Assembly (NCBI RefSeq): GCF_014652395.1
Contig: NZ_BMYS01000001.1
Coordinates: forward strand, 248,001-312,000
DNA: 64,000 nt
Direction: 5' to 3'
Origin: Advenella faeciporci
Lineage (GTDB): Bacteria; Pseudomonadota; Gammaproteobacteria; Burkholderiales; Burkholderiaceae_B
The notes beneath the pieces were generated by a model, which was given only the letters and a program-made list of their open reading frames with translations, ran no database searches and was not told the DNA's origin. The translations under genes and the position numbers were made by a program. Positions 36,626-46,904 of this stretch are shown here, in pieces (the stretch's first letter is position 1; each line of letters begins with the position of its first letter).

Positions 36626-37212
36626 TGAAAAAAATAGGGCTTCTTGGCGGCAGCTTCAATCCAGTGCATTACGCACACCTGGCTTTGGCACAAACCGCCC
36701 TGAGCACGCTGTCGCTTGACGAGGTGCAGCTTATTCCTGCCGGCAATCCCTGGCAAAAACAGGCATTGCCGGTTAGCGGCCAACAACGCCTTGAGATGCT
36801 AAGGCTGGCCATTGCCAATTATCCCGGCATGGTTGTCAATGATATTGAAATTGCCCGTGAAGGCGCCACCTATACCATAGACACTCTAAGGGCATTACCG
36901 GCTAACGCCTGCTATTACTGGCTACTGGGCAGCGATCAACTGGCCAACTTCTGCAGCTGGCACCAATGGGAAGAGATTATCAATCACGTGACTCTGGTGG
37001 TGGCCCAAAGAAACACCCACCCTTGCGAAGTCCCCCCACCACTGGCTGAAAAATTGCAACAAAAAGGCAAAAAACTGATTACACTATCATTTGAAGCCAT
37101 GGATATTTCCTCTACCGATATTCGCCAGCGTCTTGCAAACCGGCAGGATGTCAGCCAACTGATACCACAACCAGTCCTTGAATACATCAGGCAACACAAA
37201 CTTTACACTTGA
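36625..37212 (+). CDS. nadD: Nicotinate-nucleotide adenylyltransferase
   Basis: Makes nicotinate adenine dinucleotide for NAD synthesis. A 195-residue nucleotidyltransferase with GLLGGSFNPVHYAHLALA at the start (HxxH-type site) and ISSTDIRQRLA near the end. It overlaps hemF by one base and is followed by rsfS, an arrangement widely conserved with rlmH downstream. Confidence 0.96.
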   Translation: MKKIGLLGGSFNPVHYAHLALAQTALSTLSLDEVQLIPAGNPWQKQALPVSGQQRLEMLRLAIANYPGMVVNDIEIAREGATYTIDTLRALPANACYYWLLGSDQLANFCSWHQWEEIINHVTLVVAQRNTHPCEVPPPLAEKLQQKGKKLITLSFEAMDISSTDIRQRLANRQDVSQLIPQPVLEYIRQHKLYT

Positions 37213-37241
37213 ATCATTAAGATTATTACTACAGAACGATT

Positions 37242-37646
37242 ATGGAATTACAAAAACTTCAACGCCTTGTTATTGATGCCCTGGAAGATGTCAAAGCCCA
37301 GGACATCAAGGTATACAACACCACCCATCTGACCAGCCTGTTTGATCGCGTCATTATTGCCAGCGGCACCTCAAACCGCCAAACCCGTTCTTTGGCACAC
37401 AGCGTCTCTGATGCCGTGCGCAAACATGGAATACAAATTATCGCCCTTGAAGGGATGGATACCGGTGAATGGGTGTTACTGGATATTGGCGATATCGTCA
37501 TTCATTGCATGCAACCGGCCATCCGCCAGTACTACAACCTTGAAGCCGTTTGGGGTGACAAACCGGTACACGTCAAGTTGTTACCCCAATCCACCCAGGT
37601 ACCCCCTGTCATTTCTCCCGACCAGGCCTACGACCCCAATATCTAA
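37242..37646 (+). CDS. rsfS: Ribosome silencing factor
   Basis: Binds ribosomal protein L14 and blocks subunit joining when nutrients are low. The 134-residue protein carries the family core: DVKAQDIKVYN, DRVIIASGTSNRQTRSLA and GEWVLLDIGDIVIHCM. The C-terminal tail (PPVISPDQAY) is longer than the core. It lies between nadD and rlmH. Confidence 0.95.
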   Translation: MELQKLQRLVIDALEDVKAQDIKVYNTTHLTSLFDRVIIASGTSNRQTRSLAHSVSDAVRKHGIQIIALEGMDTGEWVLLDIGDIVIHCMQPAIRQYYNLEAVWGDKPVHVKLLPQSTQVPPVISPDQAYDPNI

Positions 37647-37655
37647 AGCCCAGGC

Positions 37656-38126
37656 ATGAAACTGATTGTGATTGCTGTTGGCACAAGAATGCCGGCCTGG
37701 GTGGAAACCGCCTGGGAAGATTATGCCAAGCGCATGCCGGCCGACTGCGCCATCGAATTGAAAGAAATCAAACCTGAACCCCGCACCACCGGGAAAACAC
37801 CACAGCAAATGATGCAGGCGGAAGCCAGGCGTATAGAGTCAGCCATTCCAGCTTCCGCTTTGCGGATAGCCCTTGATGAGCACGGCAAAGACCTGACCAC
37901 CATGAATCTGTCTTCCCGCCTTGAGCAATGGCGCAGTGGCGGGCAGGATGTCGTCTTTCTGATTGGTGGCCCCGATGGCCTGGACAGCGACCTGAAAAAA
38001 AGCTGTTCCGGCATGATCCGGCTTTCTTCCTTAACCCTTCCCCACCCAATGGTTCGTATTGTCCTGGCCGAGCAACTTTACCGGGCCTGGGCCATCCTGG
38101 TTAACCACCCCTATCACAGGGCCTGA
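37656..38126 (+). CDS. rlmH: 23S rRNA (pseudouridine-1915) methyltransferase
   Basis: A SPOUT methyltransferase that modifies pseudouridine 1915 of 23S rRNA. The 156 residues include the SAM-binding knot with [12 protein letters not shown] and the C-terminal segment [20 protein letters not shown] and NHPYHR. It starts nine bases after rsfS and is followed by maf, matching common gene order. Confidence 0.96.
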   Translation: MKLIVIAVGTRMPAWVETAWEDYAKRMPADCAIELKEIKPEPRTTGKTPQQMMQAEARRIESAIPASALRIALDEHGKDLTTMNLSSRLEQWRSGGQDVVFLIGGPDGLDSDLKKSCSGMIRLSSLTLPHPMVRIVLAEQLYRAWAILVNHPYHRA

Positions 38127-38140
38127 ACTTCTTACCCGAT

Positions 38141-38752
38141 ATGCTTCCCGGAATTCCTCCTTCGATTTACCTGGCCTCTGCCAGCCCGCGCCGCCACGAA
38201 CTGTTGAACCAGATTAACCTGCCCCATGAAGTCCTGCACGTCCCAACACCCCCGGGTGAAGACGAACCGCAACACCCGGGTGAGGCGGCCCATGTTTATG
38301 TACAGCGCACGGCGATGGACAAGGCCGTTCGTGCCAGCCACTTTATTGAAGGGCAGAAGCTTGCCCCCAAGCCCGTCTTAACCGCTGACACCTGCGTCAT
38401 TCTTGATGGCCAGGTATTGGGAAAACCCGTTGATGATGCAGACACCGCCAGGATCCTCGGCCTGCTGTCAGGCAAAACCCATGAGGTGCATACCGCTATT
38501 GTAGTAGCCTGGCAGGGACAGTACTTTACCGATGTCTCTATAACCCAAGTAAGCATGAAGCTCCTTGAGGAACAGGAAATAAATGCCTACTGCGCCAGTG
38601 GTGAAGGAAACGGCAAAGCCGGGGCCTATGGGATACAGGGCCTGGCTTCCCTATTTATTGAACGTATCTCGGGCAGTTACAGTGGCGTGATGGGATTGCC
38701 ACTGTTTGAAACCGGCCGCCTCCTGCGGCTTGCTTATTCGGCGTCAGCCTGA
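38141..38752 (+). CDS. maf: Maf-like nucleoside triphosphate pyrophosphatase
   Basis: Hydrolyses non-canonical or modified nucleoside triphosphates (dTTP/UTP type). The 203-residue protein begins with YLASASPRRHELL, and contains ADTCVILDGQVLGKP and GKAGAYGIQGLASLFIERI. This pattern fits the YhdE-type subgroup. Its last 19 bases overlap the convergent maiA gene (38734-38752). Confidence 0.92.
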   Translation: MLPGIPPSIYLASASPRRHELLNQINLPHEVLHVPTPPGEDEPQHPGEAAHVYVQRTAMDKAVRASHFIEGQKLAPKPVLTADTCVILDGQVLGKPVDDADTARILGLLSGKTHEVHTAIVVAWQGQYFTDVSITQVSMKLLEEQEINAYCASGEGNGKAGAYGIQGLASLFIERISGSYSGVMGLPLFETGRLLRLAYSASA

Positions 38753-39381
38753 TTGGCCGGTGCTGCTTTAATGAAAGCCTCTTCCTTATTGCAGGCTGCA
38801 TCAATGCGCACAATACTGGGATAAGGCGTTAAGTCAAGATTAAACCGGCGGGCATTGGCCACTTGCGGCACCAGGCAGATATCAGCCAGGGTGGGGGTAT
38901 CGCCATGGCAGAACTTACCTGTCTGACTGGATGAAGCCAGGATTTTTTCAAGCGAATCAAACCCCTCACGCACCCAATGCAAATACCATTCATTTTTGGC
39001 TTCATCACTGACCCCCAGATTGCGGGTCAAATACTTCAACACCCGCAAATTGTTTAAAGGATGAATGTCGCAGGCAATAAACTGCGCCAGTGAACGCACC
39101 CTGGCACGTGCCGCATAGGTATCGGGCAACAGCGGGAAAGTACCCGGATAGGCCTCTTCCAGATACTCGATAATTGCCAGTGACTGGCCAATACTGACAT
39201 TGTCGTCAGTGAAAGTAGGCACCAGTGCGGTGGGATTCAACTCCCGGTAGGTATGGCTTAATTGCTGGCCGCCGTCTTTTAACAGATGAACCGGCACGGA
39301 CTCATATTCCAGCCCTTTCAGGTTAAGCGCAATTCTGACGCGATAAGCAGCCGAACTGCGATAATAGCCATATAACTTCAT
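38734..39381 (-). CDS. maiA: Maleylacetoacetate isomerase (zeta glutathione transferase)
   Basis: A 215-residue zeta-class glutathione transferase, which converts maleylacetoacetate to fumarylacetoacetate in aromatic amino acid breakdown. MKLYGYYRSSAAYRVRIALN is the glutathione-binding start with the SSxxYR motif; SIGQSLAIIEYLEE continues the thioredoxin-like domain. The ATG at 39381 is chosen because the upstream 40 codons do not resemble the family. The reaction is inferred from homology; other glutathione-dependent isomerisations are possible. Confidence 0.88.
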   Translation of the reverse strand: MKLYGYYRSSAAYRVRIALNLKGLEYESVPVHLLKDGGQQLSHTYRELNPTALVPTFTDDNVSIGQSLAIIEYLEEAYPGTFPLLPDTYAARARVRSLAQFIACDIHPLNNLRVLKYLTRNLGVSDEAKNEWYLHWVREGFDSLEKILASSSQTGKFCHGDTPTLADICLVPQVANARRFNLDLTPYPSIVRIDAACNKEEAFIKAAPANQADAE

Positions 39382-39397
39382 CCTGAATATCTCCTGA

Positions 39398-40339
39398 TTA
39401 TTTTTTACGTGACAACTCTTTAGGCAAAGGAAACGACACGTTCTCCTCGGCACCCTGTATTTTCCGGACTGATACCGCACCCAGCTCCCGCAAACGGGCA
39501 ATCACTTCCTGCACCAGCACTTCGGGTGCGGATGCTCCTGCCGTAATGCCGATATGCCGCGCGTTCTCCAGCCACTCGGGCTGGATAGCCTCGGCACCGT
39601 CTATCAGATAGGCCGGGCAAGACAAACGCTCGGCCACCTCGCGCAAACGATTTGAATTGGAACTGTTTACACTGCCCACCACAAAAAAAACATCGCATTC
39701 GGGCGCAATCATTTTAACGGCATCCTGACGATTTTGCGTCGCATAGCAAATATCCGCTTTCTTGGGCGCCACAATATTGGGAAACCGCTTGCGCAAGGCA
39801 TTGGAAACCACGGCCGCATCATCAACAGACAGGGTAGTCTGGGTAACAAAAGCCAGGTTATCGGGATTTACCACCACCAGGTTTTCTACGTCCTCGGGAG
39901 TTTCCACCAAATACATCTGTCCCTTGGCCTGCCCCAAAGTGCCTTCGACTTCAGGATGGCCCTTATGCCCGATCATGATGATTTCCCGGCCCTCGGCATG
40001 CATTTTGCTGACTTCAACATGAACCTTGGTCACCAACGGACAGGTCGCATCAAAAACTTTCAAACCGCGGTCTTGCGCTTCCTGACGTACTGCCTTGGAG
40101 ACGCCATGTGCCGAAAACACGACAATTGCGCCAGCAGGCGCTTCATCCAGTTCGTCAATGAAAATGGCACCCTGCTTGCGCAGGCTTTCCACCACAAAAC
40201 GGTTATGCACGATTTCATGCCTGACATAGATGGGAGTCCCATGCAACTCAAGGGCACGGACCACAATATCAATGGCCCGATCAACGCCGGCACAAAACCC
40301 CCTGGGGTCAGCCAGAAGAATTTCCATTCCCGCTGTCAT
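39398..40339 (-). CDS. ispH: 4-hydroxy-3-methylbut-2-enyl diphosphate reductase
   Basis: Last step of the MEP isoprenoid pathway, an Fe-S enzyme. The 313 residues include [17 protein letters not shown] with the first Cys ligand, [11 protein letters not shown] with the second, and [15 protein letters not shown]. It overlaps the FKBP gene by one base (TAATG); GGGAG precedes ATG 40339, while an internal ATG at 40327 gives the more usual N-terminus. Confidence 0.97.
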   Translation of the reverse strand: MTAGMEILLADPRGFCAGVDRAIDIVVRALELHGTPIYVRHEIVHNRFVVESLRKQGAIFIDELDEAPAGAIVVFSAHGVSKAVRQEAQDRGLKVFDATCPLVTKVHVEVSKMHAEGREIIMIGHKGHPEVEGTLGQAKGQMYLVETPEDVENLVVVNPDNLAFVTQTTLSVDDAAVVSNALRKRFPNIVAPKKADICYATQNRQDAVKMIAPECDVFFVVGSVNSSNSNRLREVAERLSCPAYLIDGAEAIQPEWLENARHIGITAGASAPEVLVQEVIARLRELGAVSVRKIQGAEENVSFPLPKELSRKK

Positions 40340-40815
40340 TACATGACTCCCAACAAGGACACATCCACTTTCAGGTCAAGGCCTGCCAGGGGATGGTTGA
40401 AATCGAACAACGCCCAGGTATCCCCCCACTCCTTGAAAATACCGGAGTAGCGCCCGCCATTGGGTGCCGTGAACTCAACCATGTCTCCACTTTCAAACGT
40501 GGCGTTCTCTCCGGCATGTTCAGCCAGCATGTTTTTGGTCACGCGCTGCAAAAGCTCGGGGTTTCTTTCTCCATAAGCCTGTGCGGCCGTAAGGGTAAAG
40601 CTGAATTCATCACCCTCTTGTTTGCCCAGCAAGGGCTCTTCCATGGCGGGCAACCACTGATTGGACCCCATCAGAAGCGTGGCAGGGTTACCGGTAAAGG
40701 TATCCATAAATACGGAACCCGCCCCCGGACCAGAAGCCAGGGTAATACGGTAATGCAGGGTTAAATAAGAATTGGCATGGACAATATGATTCACTTTCTC
40801 TGACTTCCCGATCAA
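40339..40815 (-). CDS. FKBP-type peptidyl-prolyl isomerase, SlpA-like
   Basis: A 158-residue isomerase and chaperone of the SlyD/SlpA group. Elements: [52 protein letters not shown] and the later beta strands. The start could be the TTG at 40815, which has AAGGTGA at good spacing, or the GTG at 40794. It is coupled to ispH, an order found in many proteobacteria. Confidence 0.9.
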   Translation of the reverse strand: MIGKSEKVNHIVHANSYLTLHYRITLASGPGAGSVFMDTFTGNPATLLMGSNQWLPAMEEPLLGKQEGDEFSFTLTAAQAYGERNPELLQRVTKNMLAEHAGENATFESGDMVEFTAPNGGRYSGIFKEWGDTWALFDFNHPLAGLDLKVDVSLLGVM

Positions 40816-40860
40816 AATCTGTCACCTTAATGGTGTCTGAAAATAACCATTTTAACTGTT

Positions 40861-41538
40861 ATGTCAACTTATCGCTTTATTTCCGACCAGGAACGCCCAA
40901 GAGAGCGCCTGATCAGTCATGGCCCGGAAGTGTTAACCACCCCCGAACTGCTTGCCATTGTGCTGCGAACCGGCACCAGTGGCTGCGATGCGGTTAATTT
41001 TGGTGCCAGGCTGTTAAACGAATTTGGCGGACTGCGCAACCTGCTGGCCGCTGACATTGCCCTGTTGCAAAAGGTAAAAGGCCTTGGCAATGCCAAAACC
41101 TGCCAATTATTGGCCATTCACGAACTGGCCAAACGCTCCCTGGAAGAAGAACTGCAATCGCGCAACGCCCTGGATCACCCCCATAAGGTCAAGGCTTACT
41201 GCAGCAGCAAACTGGCCCACCTGAATGTGGAACATTGCATGGCCATTTACCTGGACACCCGTTACCGCCTTATTTGCAGCGAACAAATATCACAAGGCAC
41301 ACTTTCGCAAGCCTCTGTATATCCAAGGGAACTGGTCAAATCATCCCTGAAACACCATGCAGCGGCTGTCATTATTGCCCACAACCACCCTTCGGGCATT
41401 CCCGAGCCCAGCATGGCCGACATTTCCCTGACCAAACATATTCAAAAAGCGCTTCAACTGGTGGATATCAAACTGCTGGACCACCTGATCGTGGCAGCAG
41501 AAAAAGCCGTTTCCCTGGCAGAAAAGGGTCATCTTTGA
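40861..41538 (+). CDS. radC: RadC-family JAMM-motif protein
   Basis: A 225-residue RadC protein. The N-terminal helical part carries KVKGLGNAKTCQLLA, a helix-hairpin-helix. The C-terminal JAMM-like metal site is IIAHNHPSGIPEPSMADISLT. Despite the name, a DNA-repair role is not established; an association with recombination or phage resistance has been suggested for some family members. It is a single gene divergent from the FKBP gene. Confidence 0.93.
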   Translation: MSTYRFISDQERPRERLISHGPEVLTTPELLAIVLRTGTSGCDAVNFGARLLNEFGGLRNLLAADIALLQKVKGLGNAKTCQLLAIHELAKRSLEEELQSRNALDHPHKVKAYCSSKLAHLNVEHCMAIYLDTRYRLICSEQISQGTLSQASVYPRELVKSSLKHHAAAVIIAHNHPSGIPEPSMADISLTKHIQKALQLVDIKLLDHLIVAAEKAVSLAEKGHL

Positions 41539-41681
41539 GTCTATCCCGCCAAAAAACCGCTCATGACCCATTCATCACAATCATTTATGGACTAATTGTC
41601 ATTCACATGACGGCTAAACTCATATATAGTGGCTATGGTTAATCATTTATTTTTAACTGACATGAATCGTGAGAGATCAAT

Positions 41682-42002
41682 ATGCGCTGTGATGTGACCT
41701 TTATTTTTAGCCCAAAAGAATCTCTGGAAATCAATACCAGTATTGAACACGGCCCCGAGAACATGGAAAAATCCCGTGAATGGATTGCCAACAAATGGGA
41801 AGAACTGGGTTGCGAACCCTTAAGACCCAGTGGCAAGGTACTTTTGCTGGATCGTATTCTGGCCATTACCGATACCCTGGGCCATGACTGGTTAAGTGAC
41901 AACGAAGAACAGGCGGAAGAGCTGGCCCGCCATTTCGCCCTGGCGCTTGACTCGATGCGTGTCGTGGTAGACTTGCCCGGCCTGTCCATCCATTCTTCCT
42001 GA
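41682..42002 (+). CDS. Conserved hypothetical protein
   Basis: A 106-residue acidic protein, MRCDVTFIFSPKESLEINTS at the start, with an amphipathic helix in the middle (SREWIANKWEELG) and a C-terminal helix before LPGLSIHSS. It has no signal peptide, membrane helix or metal motif. The family is not recognised, although the clean start with GAGAGATCAAT upstream and the length support it being real. It stands alone between radC and rpmE2. Confidence 0.55.
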   Translation: MRCDVTFIFSPKESLEINTSIEHGPENMEKSREWIANKWEELGCEPLRPSGKVLLLDRILAITDTLGHDWLSDNEEQAEELARHFALALDSMRVVVDLPGLSIHSS

Positions 42003-42181
42003 CGCCAGACTGTTGCAAATTCACTACTTGATGACGCCCCATGACCGGGCAGCAACTTGCCTGCATTGGGCAAAAAAGCGGGCAATCAAGAAAACTGTGG
42101 TAAAATTTGCTCCTGATTTTTTGGATACGTTGCTTTCAGGAAAGACTGAGAGCTGGCGACCCGTTTAACCAAGGAAACCCC

Positions 42182-42448
42182 ATGAAAGAAGGTATTCACC
42201 CAGACTACCGCGAAGTCGTTTTTGTCGACTTGCAAACCGGTTCTAAATTCATCACCCGTTCAACTGTTAACACTCGTGAAACCATTGAGCTTGATGGCAA
42301 AACATACCCATTGTTCAAATGTGACGTAACATCAGAATCTCACCCATTCTACACAGGCGCACAAACACGTATTGTTGAAACCGGCCGCGTTGAAAAATTC
42401 CGTGCCCGTTTTGCCCGCACAGCAGGTACATTGAAAAAATCTTCTTGA
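42182..42448 (+). CDS. rpmE2: Ribosomal protein L31 type B
   Basis: An 88-residue type B L31 from ATG 42182. [18 protein letters not shown] and the SESHPFYTG region fit the B form, which lacks the four-cysteine zinc site of type A; only one Cys remains (KCDVTS). In many bacteria the B form replaces zinc-binding L31 when zinc is low. No clear Zur site was found. A strong terminator follows. Confidence 0.95.
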   Translation: MKEGIHPDYREVVFVDLQTGSKFITRSTVNTRETIELDGKTYPLFKCDVTSESHPFYTGAQTRIVETGRVEKFRARFARTAGTLKKSS

Positions 42449-42487
42449 TAATCACGGCAAATTTATTTGCCCAAGCAGATTTTCTTC

Positions 42488-42522
42488 AAAAAAAGCAGCC
42501 CTTCATAAAGGCTGCTTTTTTT
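42488..42522 (+). terminator. Terminator after rpmE2
   Basis: AAAAGCAGCC (42491-42500) pairs with GGCTGCTTTT (42510-42519), followed by a T-run. Confidence 0.9.
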
Positions 42523-42581
42523 ATGGTTTAATAGGCCTCAATCCGATTGCTAAATCCAACACTACTAATATTCTGCATTCC

Positions 42582-44324
42582 GTGTCTTTACTCCAACAAA
42601 CCACCCCTGCCCGCCTGACCGAACCGGCCACGCGCAAACTTCCACGCGTTGCCTTGCTCATCGTCGGGGTATTGTATATTTTTGCCGGGCTTTTTTTTCG
42701 TGACCCCTGGAAAACCGATGACTTGACCGGCCTGGCCACCATGCTGGATGCCTATCGCGAATCGGCGTGGTTATTACCCCAAATTGGCAATTTTGCTTTT
42801 GCCCAGGAAGGCCCGCTAACCACCTGGATAGGCGCCATTTCAATTGCCATCCTCAGCCCTTTGTTTGGTTTGTTCACAGACCCTTTAAGTGCGCAGATCG
42901 CTGCTGCCCGCATGCCAAACATCCTTTATTTCTTCCTGCTGTTGTGGGGAGTCTGGCATGGCACATACTTGCTGGCCCGTCGCCCCGAATGCCAGCCACT
43001 ACCCCTGCCATTTGGCGGTGAACCACACCCGCGCGATTATGGCCGCATGCTTGCCGACGTTGCGTTCCTGTTCATTATCGCAACCATTGGCATCATTATT
43101 CCCATTCACGAAACATCCTCGTTTCCCCTGCTGCTGGCCTTGTTTTCGCTTGCCTTTTATGGTCTGGCCAGAATGCTGGATCATCCTGTACAGGGCAGTA
43201 TTATTCTTGGACTTGCCCTGGGAGGCTCCCTGCTTACCCACGGTTTTATTGGTGCCACTCCCATTTTCTTCATGATTGCCTGCTCGCTGGTTTCCACGGT
43301 TTTGACAACCCGCGACAAAATGGCCTTCCTGATTACCTTCCTGCTGGGCGCGGGGTGCTTTTTGGCCTGGTTCATTCCCGCACAGGCCAGCAGCCCTTAC
43401 TGGACCTCCAGCTGGCTCTACTGGAATTACTCATCGTTTGGCTTCAGCAGCCCCCGGTTTTTCTTCAAATCACTCAGAGACCTGCTCTGGTTTACCTGGC
43501 CAACCTGGCCATTTGCCCTGATCGCCCTTTGGAATTGGCGCAAATGGTTCAGGGCTCCCCATATTTTCATACCAGGCACCATGGCCTTGGGCAGTTTTCT
43601 CACTATCGCCCTGGTAGAAAACGCCTTCGAGCCCGAATATGCAATGCTGACCGTTCCCTTTGCGGTTTTGGCGGCCATGTCCATTCCCACCCTGCGCCGT
43701 GACATTATCAATACCCAGGACTGGTTCTCTATCATGATATTGTCCCTGTCCATGGTCGCGGTCTGGCTTGGATGGATTGCCCTGCATTTTGGCTGGCCTC
43801 AACAAATCAATCACAACATTACCCGCCTGTTAACCGGCTATGATCCACAAATCTCACCGCTGGCGGTTATTGCCGCCATCACGGTGTGCATACTATGGTA
43901 TTCAATGGCATCCTGGAGACTTCGCGTTAATCCACAGGCCCTGTGGCGAGGCCTGATATTATCGGCAGCCGGCCTGACTTGCACCTGGCTCCTGCTGGCC
44001 CTGCTATGGCTACCCGCCATTAACTATAATCGTAGCTACAAACAGGTTTCCCAGGAACTTTCACAAGCCCTTGATACCCATGCGAAACCCGGAACATGCA
44101 TACGCGAACAGGGCCTTGGCATGGGGCAACGCGCCGCCTTGCGGGTTTTTGACAACATTACCTTTACCTACGACACAACCTGCAAGCTGGTATTGCTGCA
44201 AACCTCGCGAAAACACCAGGAAGAACAAACCCTGCCCTATACTGACAACGCCCGCATCCTTTGGCAAGGCTCACGCAAATCAGAGCGCGATGAAATCTTC
44301 CTGCTTTTGCAACTGGGCAAATAG
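42582..44324 (+). CDS. Multi-spanning membrane protein, glycosyltransferase-39-like
   Basis: A 580-residue protein with about 12 membrane helices and a C-terminal soluble domain (about 490-580). The first loop, FFRDPWKTDDLTGLATMLDAY, resembles the acidic loop of ArnT/PMT-type glycosyltransferases, which move sugars from lipid carriers. The long hydrophobic core with WLLPQIGNFAFAQEGPLTTWIG fits that family too. The substrate is unknown. The start is a GTG at 42582 with no clear ribosome site, so the true start may differ by a few codons. The MATE gene begins five bases after its stop. Confidence 0.7.
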   Translation: MSLLQQTTPARLTEPATRKLPRVALLIVGVLYIFAGLFFRDPWKTDDLTGLATMLDAYRESAWLLPQIGNFAFAQEGPLTTWIGAISIAILSPLFGLFTDPLSAQIAAARMPNILYFFLLLWGVWHGTYLLARRPECQPLPLPFGGEPHPRDYGRMLADVAFLFIIATIGIIIPIHETSSFPLLLALFSLAFYGLARMLDHPVQGSIILGLALGGSLLTHGFIGATPIFFMIACSLVSTVLTTRDKMAFLITFLLGAGCFLAWFIPAQASSPYWTSSWLYWNYSSFGFSSPRFFFKSLRDLLWFTWPTWPFALIALWNWRKWFRAPHIFIPGTMALGSFLTIALVENAFEPEYAMLTVPFAVLAAMSIPTLRRDIINTQDWFSIMILSLSMVAVWLGWIALHFGWPQQINHNITRLLTGYDPQISPLAVIAAITVCILWYSMASWRLRVNPQALWRGLILSAAGLTCTWLLLALLWLPAINYNRSYKQVSQELSQALDTHAKPGTCIREQGLGMGQRAALRVFDNITFTYDTTCKLVLLQTSRKHQEEQTLPYTDNARILWQGSRKSERDEIFLLLQLGK

Positions 44325-44329
44325 TTTTC

Positions 44330-45736
44330 ATGTCAGTTGACAGCAAAACCGGCTTTTCTTTTTCTGGATGCCTTAGCCATATCCTGAAGCAAGCCTGGCC
44401 GATCCTGATCAGCCAGTGGGCAGGCATCGCCTTTGCCGTGATGGACAGCATGATGCTGGGACACTTCAGTCCCGACTCTTTGCAGGCCATGGCACTGGCC
44501 ACTTCCATTTTCCTGACCGTCAATATTGGACTGATGGGTGTGGTGCATGCCCTGATCCCCATCTGCGCCCAATTGCTGGGTGCAAATAAAAAAGAAGAAA
44601 TTGGCCGCTTCTGGGGCCAGGGCTTATGGCTGTCTTTCACGCTTTCCTTACTGGGTGGGCTGGTACTGCTGTTCCCTGAAATCTGGTTATCGATGTCCGG
44701 AGATGTTCCCGCCCATGTTCGCCATGAAGTGGCCATTTACCTGCGTATTATTTTTATTGCCTTGCCTGCATCACTGATGTTCCGGGCGGTTTACGCCTTA
44801 TGCACCGCAGTCCAGAAACCCAAACTGGTCATGCAAATCAATCTTTTCAGCATTGCATTAAAAGCCCTGCTGAACTGGTTACTTATTTTTGGCCAGTTCG
44901 GTTTGCCAGCCCTGGGCAGCGCAGGCGCCAGCACGTCAACCGCCATCGTGTCGTGGCTAATGTTCTTCGCCGGCCTGTGGATTCTTTTCCATAACCCCTT
45001 TTACCGTCAATTCAATCTGACGCTGGGCCGTCCCCAGCACAAATACCTGGCCGAAATCCTGAAACTGGGCATTCCAATGGGGGGTTCTTATCTGGTGGAA
45101 GTGAGCGCCTTTACCTTTATGGCCCTGCTGGCGGCACGGGAAGGCACCTTTGTATCCGGCGGACACCAGGTCTTATCGAACATGACTGCCATTCTATACA
45201 TGATGCCGCTCTCACTGGGCATCGCCACCTCTTCCCTTGCCGCCCGCGCAGTTGGCAGTCGAAACTTCCGGTTTGCACATCAGATCGCCACGAGCGGACT
45301 GTTTCTTAGCCTGATTGGCGCGGGCCTTAGTATTACCATTGTTTTACTGGGTAAACCGCTTATTATTCAGGCCTATACCTCAGACGCCCAGGTTGCCGTG
45401 GTAGCTGGTGCCTTGCTAACCATTGTGCCGCTGCTGCATTTTTCCGATACCATGCAATGCATGATCTCTTACATTCTTCGCGCCTATAAAATTGCCACCA
45501 TCCCCTTCATTTTGCAAACCGTTTTATTACTGGGACTTGGCCTGGCTGGCGGCTGGTATTTTGGTTTTGGCAACGGTATCGGCTTGTTGTGGCCCCTGAA
45601 TCATCTGCTCACGCCTGGCGCACCCGTTGGGGTTTCCAGTTTATGGATCATGTGTAGCCTAAGCCTGCTGATCTGCGCGATTTTTTTACATGTCTGGTAT
45701 TGGAGAGTTATTTATGCAAAAAGAAAGTCTTGGTAA
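44330..45736 (+). CDS. MATE-family multidrug efflux protein
   Basis: A 468-residue MATE transporter with about 12 membrane helices. Characteristic segments include AWPILISQWAGIAFAVMDSMMLGHFS and LKLGIPMGGSYLVEVSAFTF. It exports cationic compounds or toxic metabolites in exchange for protons or sodium; the substrate cannot be told. Its last 23 bases overlap the start of the Bcr/CflA gene. It is likely to be co-transcribed with its two neighbours. Confidence 0.9.
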   Translation: MSVDSKTGFSFSGCLSHILKQAWPILISQWAGIAFAVMDSMMLGHFSPDSLQAMALATSIFLTVNIGLMGVVHALIPICAQLLGANKKEEIGRFWGQGLWLSFTLSLLGGLVLLFPEIWLSMSGDVPAHVRHEVAIYLRIIFIALPASLMFRAVYALCTAVQKPKLVMQINLFSIALKALLNWLLIFGQFGLPALGSAGASTSTAIVSWLMFFAGLWILFHNPFYRQFNLTLGRPQHKYLAEILKLGIPMGGSYLVEVSAFTFMALLAAREGTFVSGGHQVLSNMTAILYMMPLSLGIATSSLAARAVGSRNFRFAHQIATSGLFLSLIGAGLSITIVLLGKPLIIQAYTSDAQVAVVAGALLTIVPLLHFSDTMQCMISYILRAYKIATIPFILQTVLLLGLGLAGGWYFGFGNGIGLLWPLNHLLTPGAPVGVSSLWIMCSLSLLICAIFLHVWYWRVIYAKRKSW

Positions 45737-46904
45737 TAAGATCCCGTTCTGGCTAATCCTGATGGCCCTGATTACGGCACTGGGGCCCATCACCATCGAC
45801 ATGTATCTGCCCACATTCCCGGCCATTGCCCAGGACCTGCAAGTCTCCCCACACCAGATTGAGCTCACGGTTTCATCCTATCTGCTGGGCCTGTCCATGG
45901 CGCAATTATTCATCGGCCCCATCACCGATCGCTATGGCCGAAAAAAACCGTTGCTTTTCGGGCTTGGCCTGTATTTGCTGGCCACCATAAGCTGCGCACT
46001 GTCCACTTCTTTTGAAATGCTCCTGGTCGCACGCACCCTCCAGGCTTTTGGCGCCGCTTCTTGCATTGTCATCCCCAGGGCCGTCATCAGGGATCACTAC
46101 AATACCCAGGATGCGGCACATGCCCTGTCCCTGTTAATGCTGATCATGGGCCTGGCACCTGTACTGGCACCGGTAGCAGGCAGTTTCCTGGGCCCCATCG
46201 TCGGATGGCGCGGCCTGTTCGCCATCATGCTGCTTATAGCCGTTCTGTTAATTGCACTTTGCGTTGTCAAACTGCAAGAGTCCCTGAAACCCGAAAAAGT
46301 CGTCAAGCTTAGCGCAAAAACCATTGGTGGCAACTATTTTGGTTTGCTGTGTCATCGCAACTTCATGGCTTTTGCCCTTTCCGGTGGCTTGGGCATGGCT
46401 GGATTGTTTGCCTTTATTGCCTCCTCCCCCACCATTTTCATTACCCAGTTTGGCATTGCACCGGAAAATTTCGGTTTCCTGTTTGGTTTGAATGCCGCTG
46501 GCTTAATCCTCGGATCTCAAATTAGCGTTCACATGCTGCGTAAACACGCTTCAATCAAGGTTCTTAAAACAGCCCTGCTGCTGGGCCTTGTCAGCAGCGT
46601 GACCGGCCTGCTGCTCACCCTTGGCAATCTTATTAACCTGACTTTGTTTATGATTTGCATGTTTTGCCTTAGTGCCTGTCTGGGCGTCATCAACCCCAAT
46701 TCAACGGCACTCGCACTGAAAGAACAGGGGACCAGACTGGGAGTAGCCTCTGCCCTGATGGGTTGCATGCAATTCATGTTTGGCACATTAACCAGCAGCC
46801 TGGTCAGCAATTGGCAAACCGGTACCGCTTTGCCTTTGTTTACCTGCCTGTTTGTGTGTATAGGTATTTCATTTATTTGCGGAAGATATATTGGCCGGGC
46901 CTGA
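45714..46904 (+). CDS. Bcr/CflA-family drug efflux MFS transporter
   Basis: A 396-residue transporter with 12 membrane helices from ATG 45714, which has GGAGAG seven bases upstream. ITIDMYLPTFPAIAQDL and the loop GPITDRYGRKKPLLFGLGL are typical of the Bcr/CflA subfamily, which exports bicyclomycin, chloramphenicol or related drugs. It overlaps the MATE gene by 23 bases, so translational coupling is likely. The specificity is inferred from family only. Confidence 0.9.
   Translation: MQKESLGNKIPFWLILMALITALGPITIDMYLPTFPAIAQDLQVSPHQIELTVSSYLLGLSMAQLFIGPITDRYGRKKPLLFGLGLYLLATISCALSTSFEMLLVARTLQAFGAASCIVIPRAVIRDHYNTQDAAHALSLLMLIMGLAPVLAPVAGSFLGPIVGWRGLFAIMLLIAVLLIALCVVKLQESLKPEKVVKLSAKTIGGNYFGLLCHRNFMAFALSGGLGMAGLFAFIASSPTIFITQFGIAPENFGFLFGLNAAGLILGSQISVHMLRKHASIKVLKTALLLGLVSSVTGLLLTLGNLINLTLFMICMFCLSACLGVINPNSTALALKEQGTRLGVASALMGCMQFMFGTLTSSLVSNWQTGTALPLFTCLFVCIGISFICGRYIGRA

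Noticed and set aside
41235-41642. 135-codon plus-strand ORF inside radC
   Set aside because: It is another frame of radC, whose JAMM motif and length are clear.
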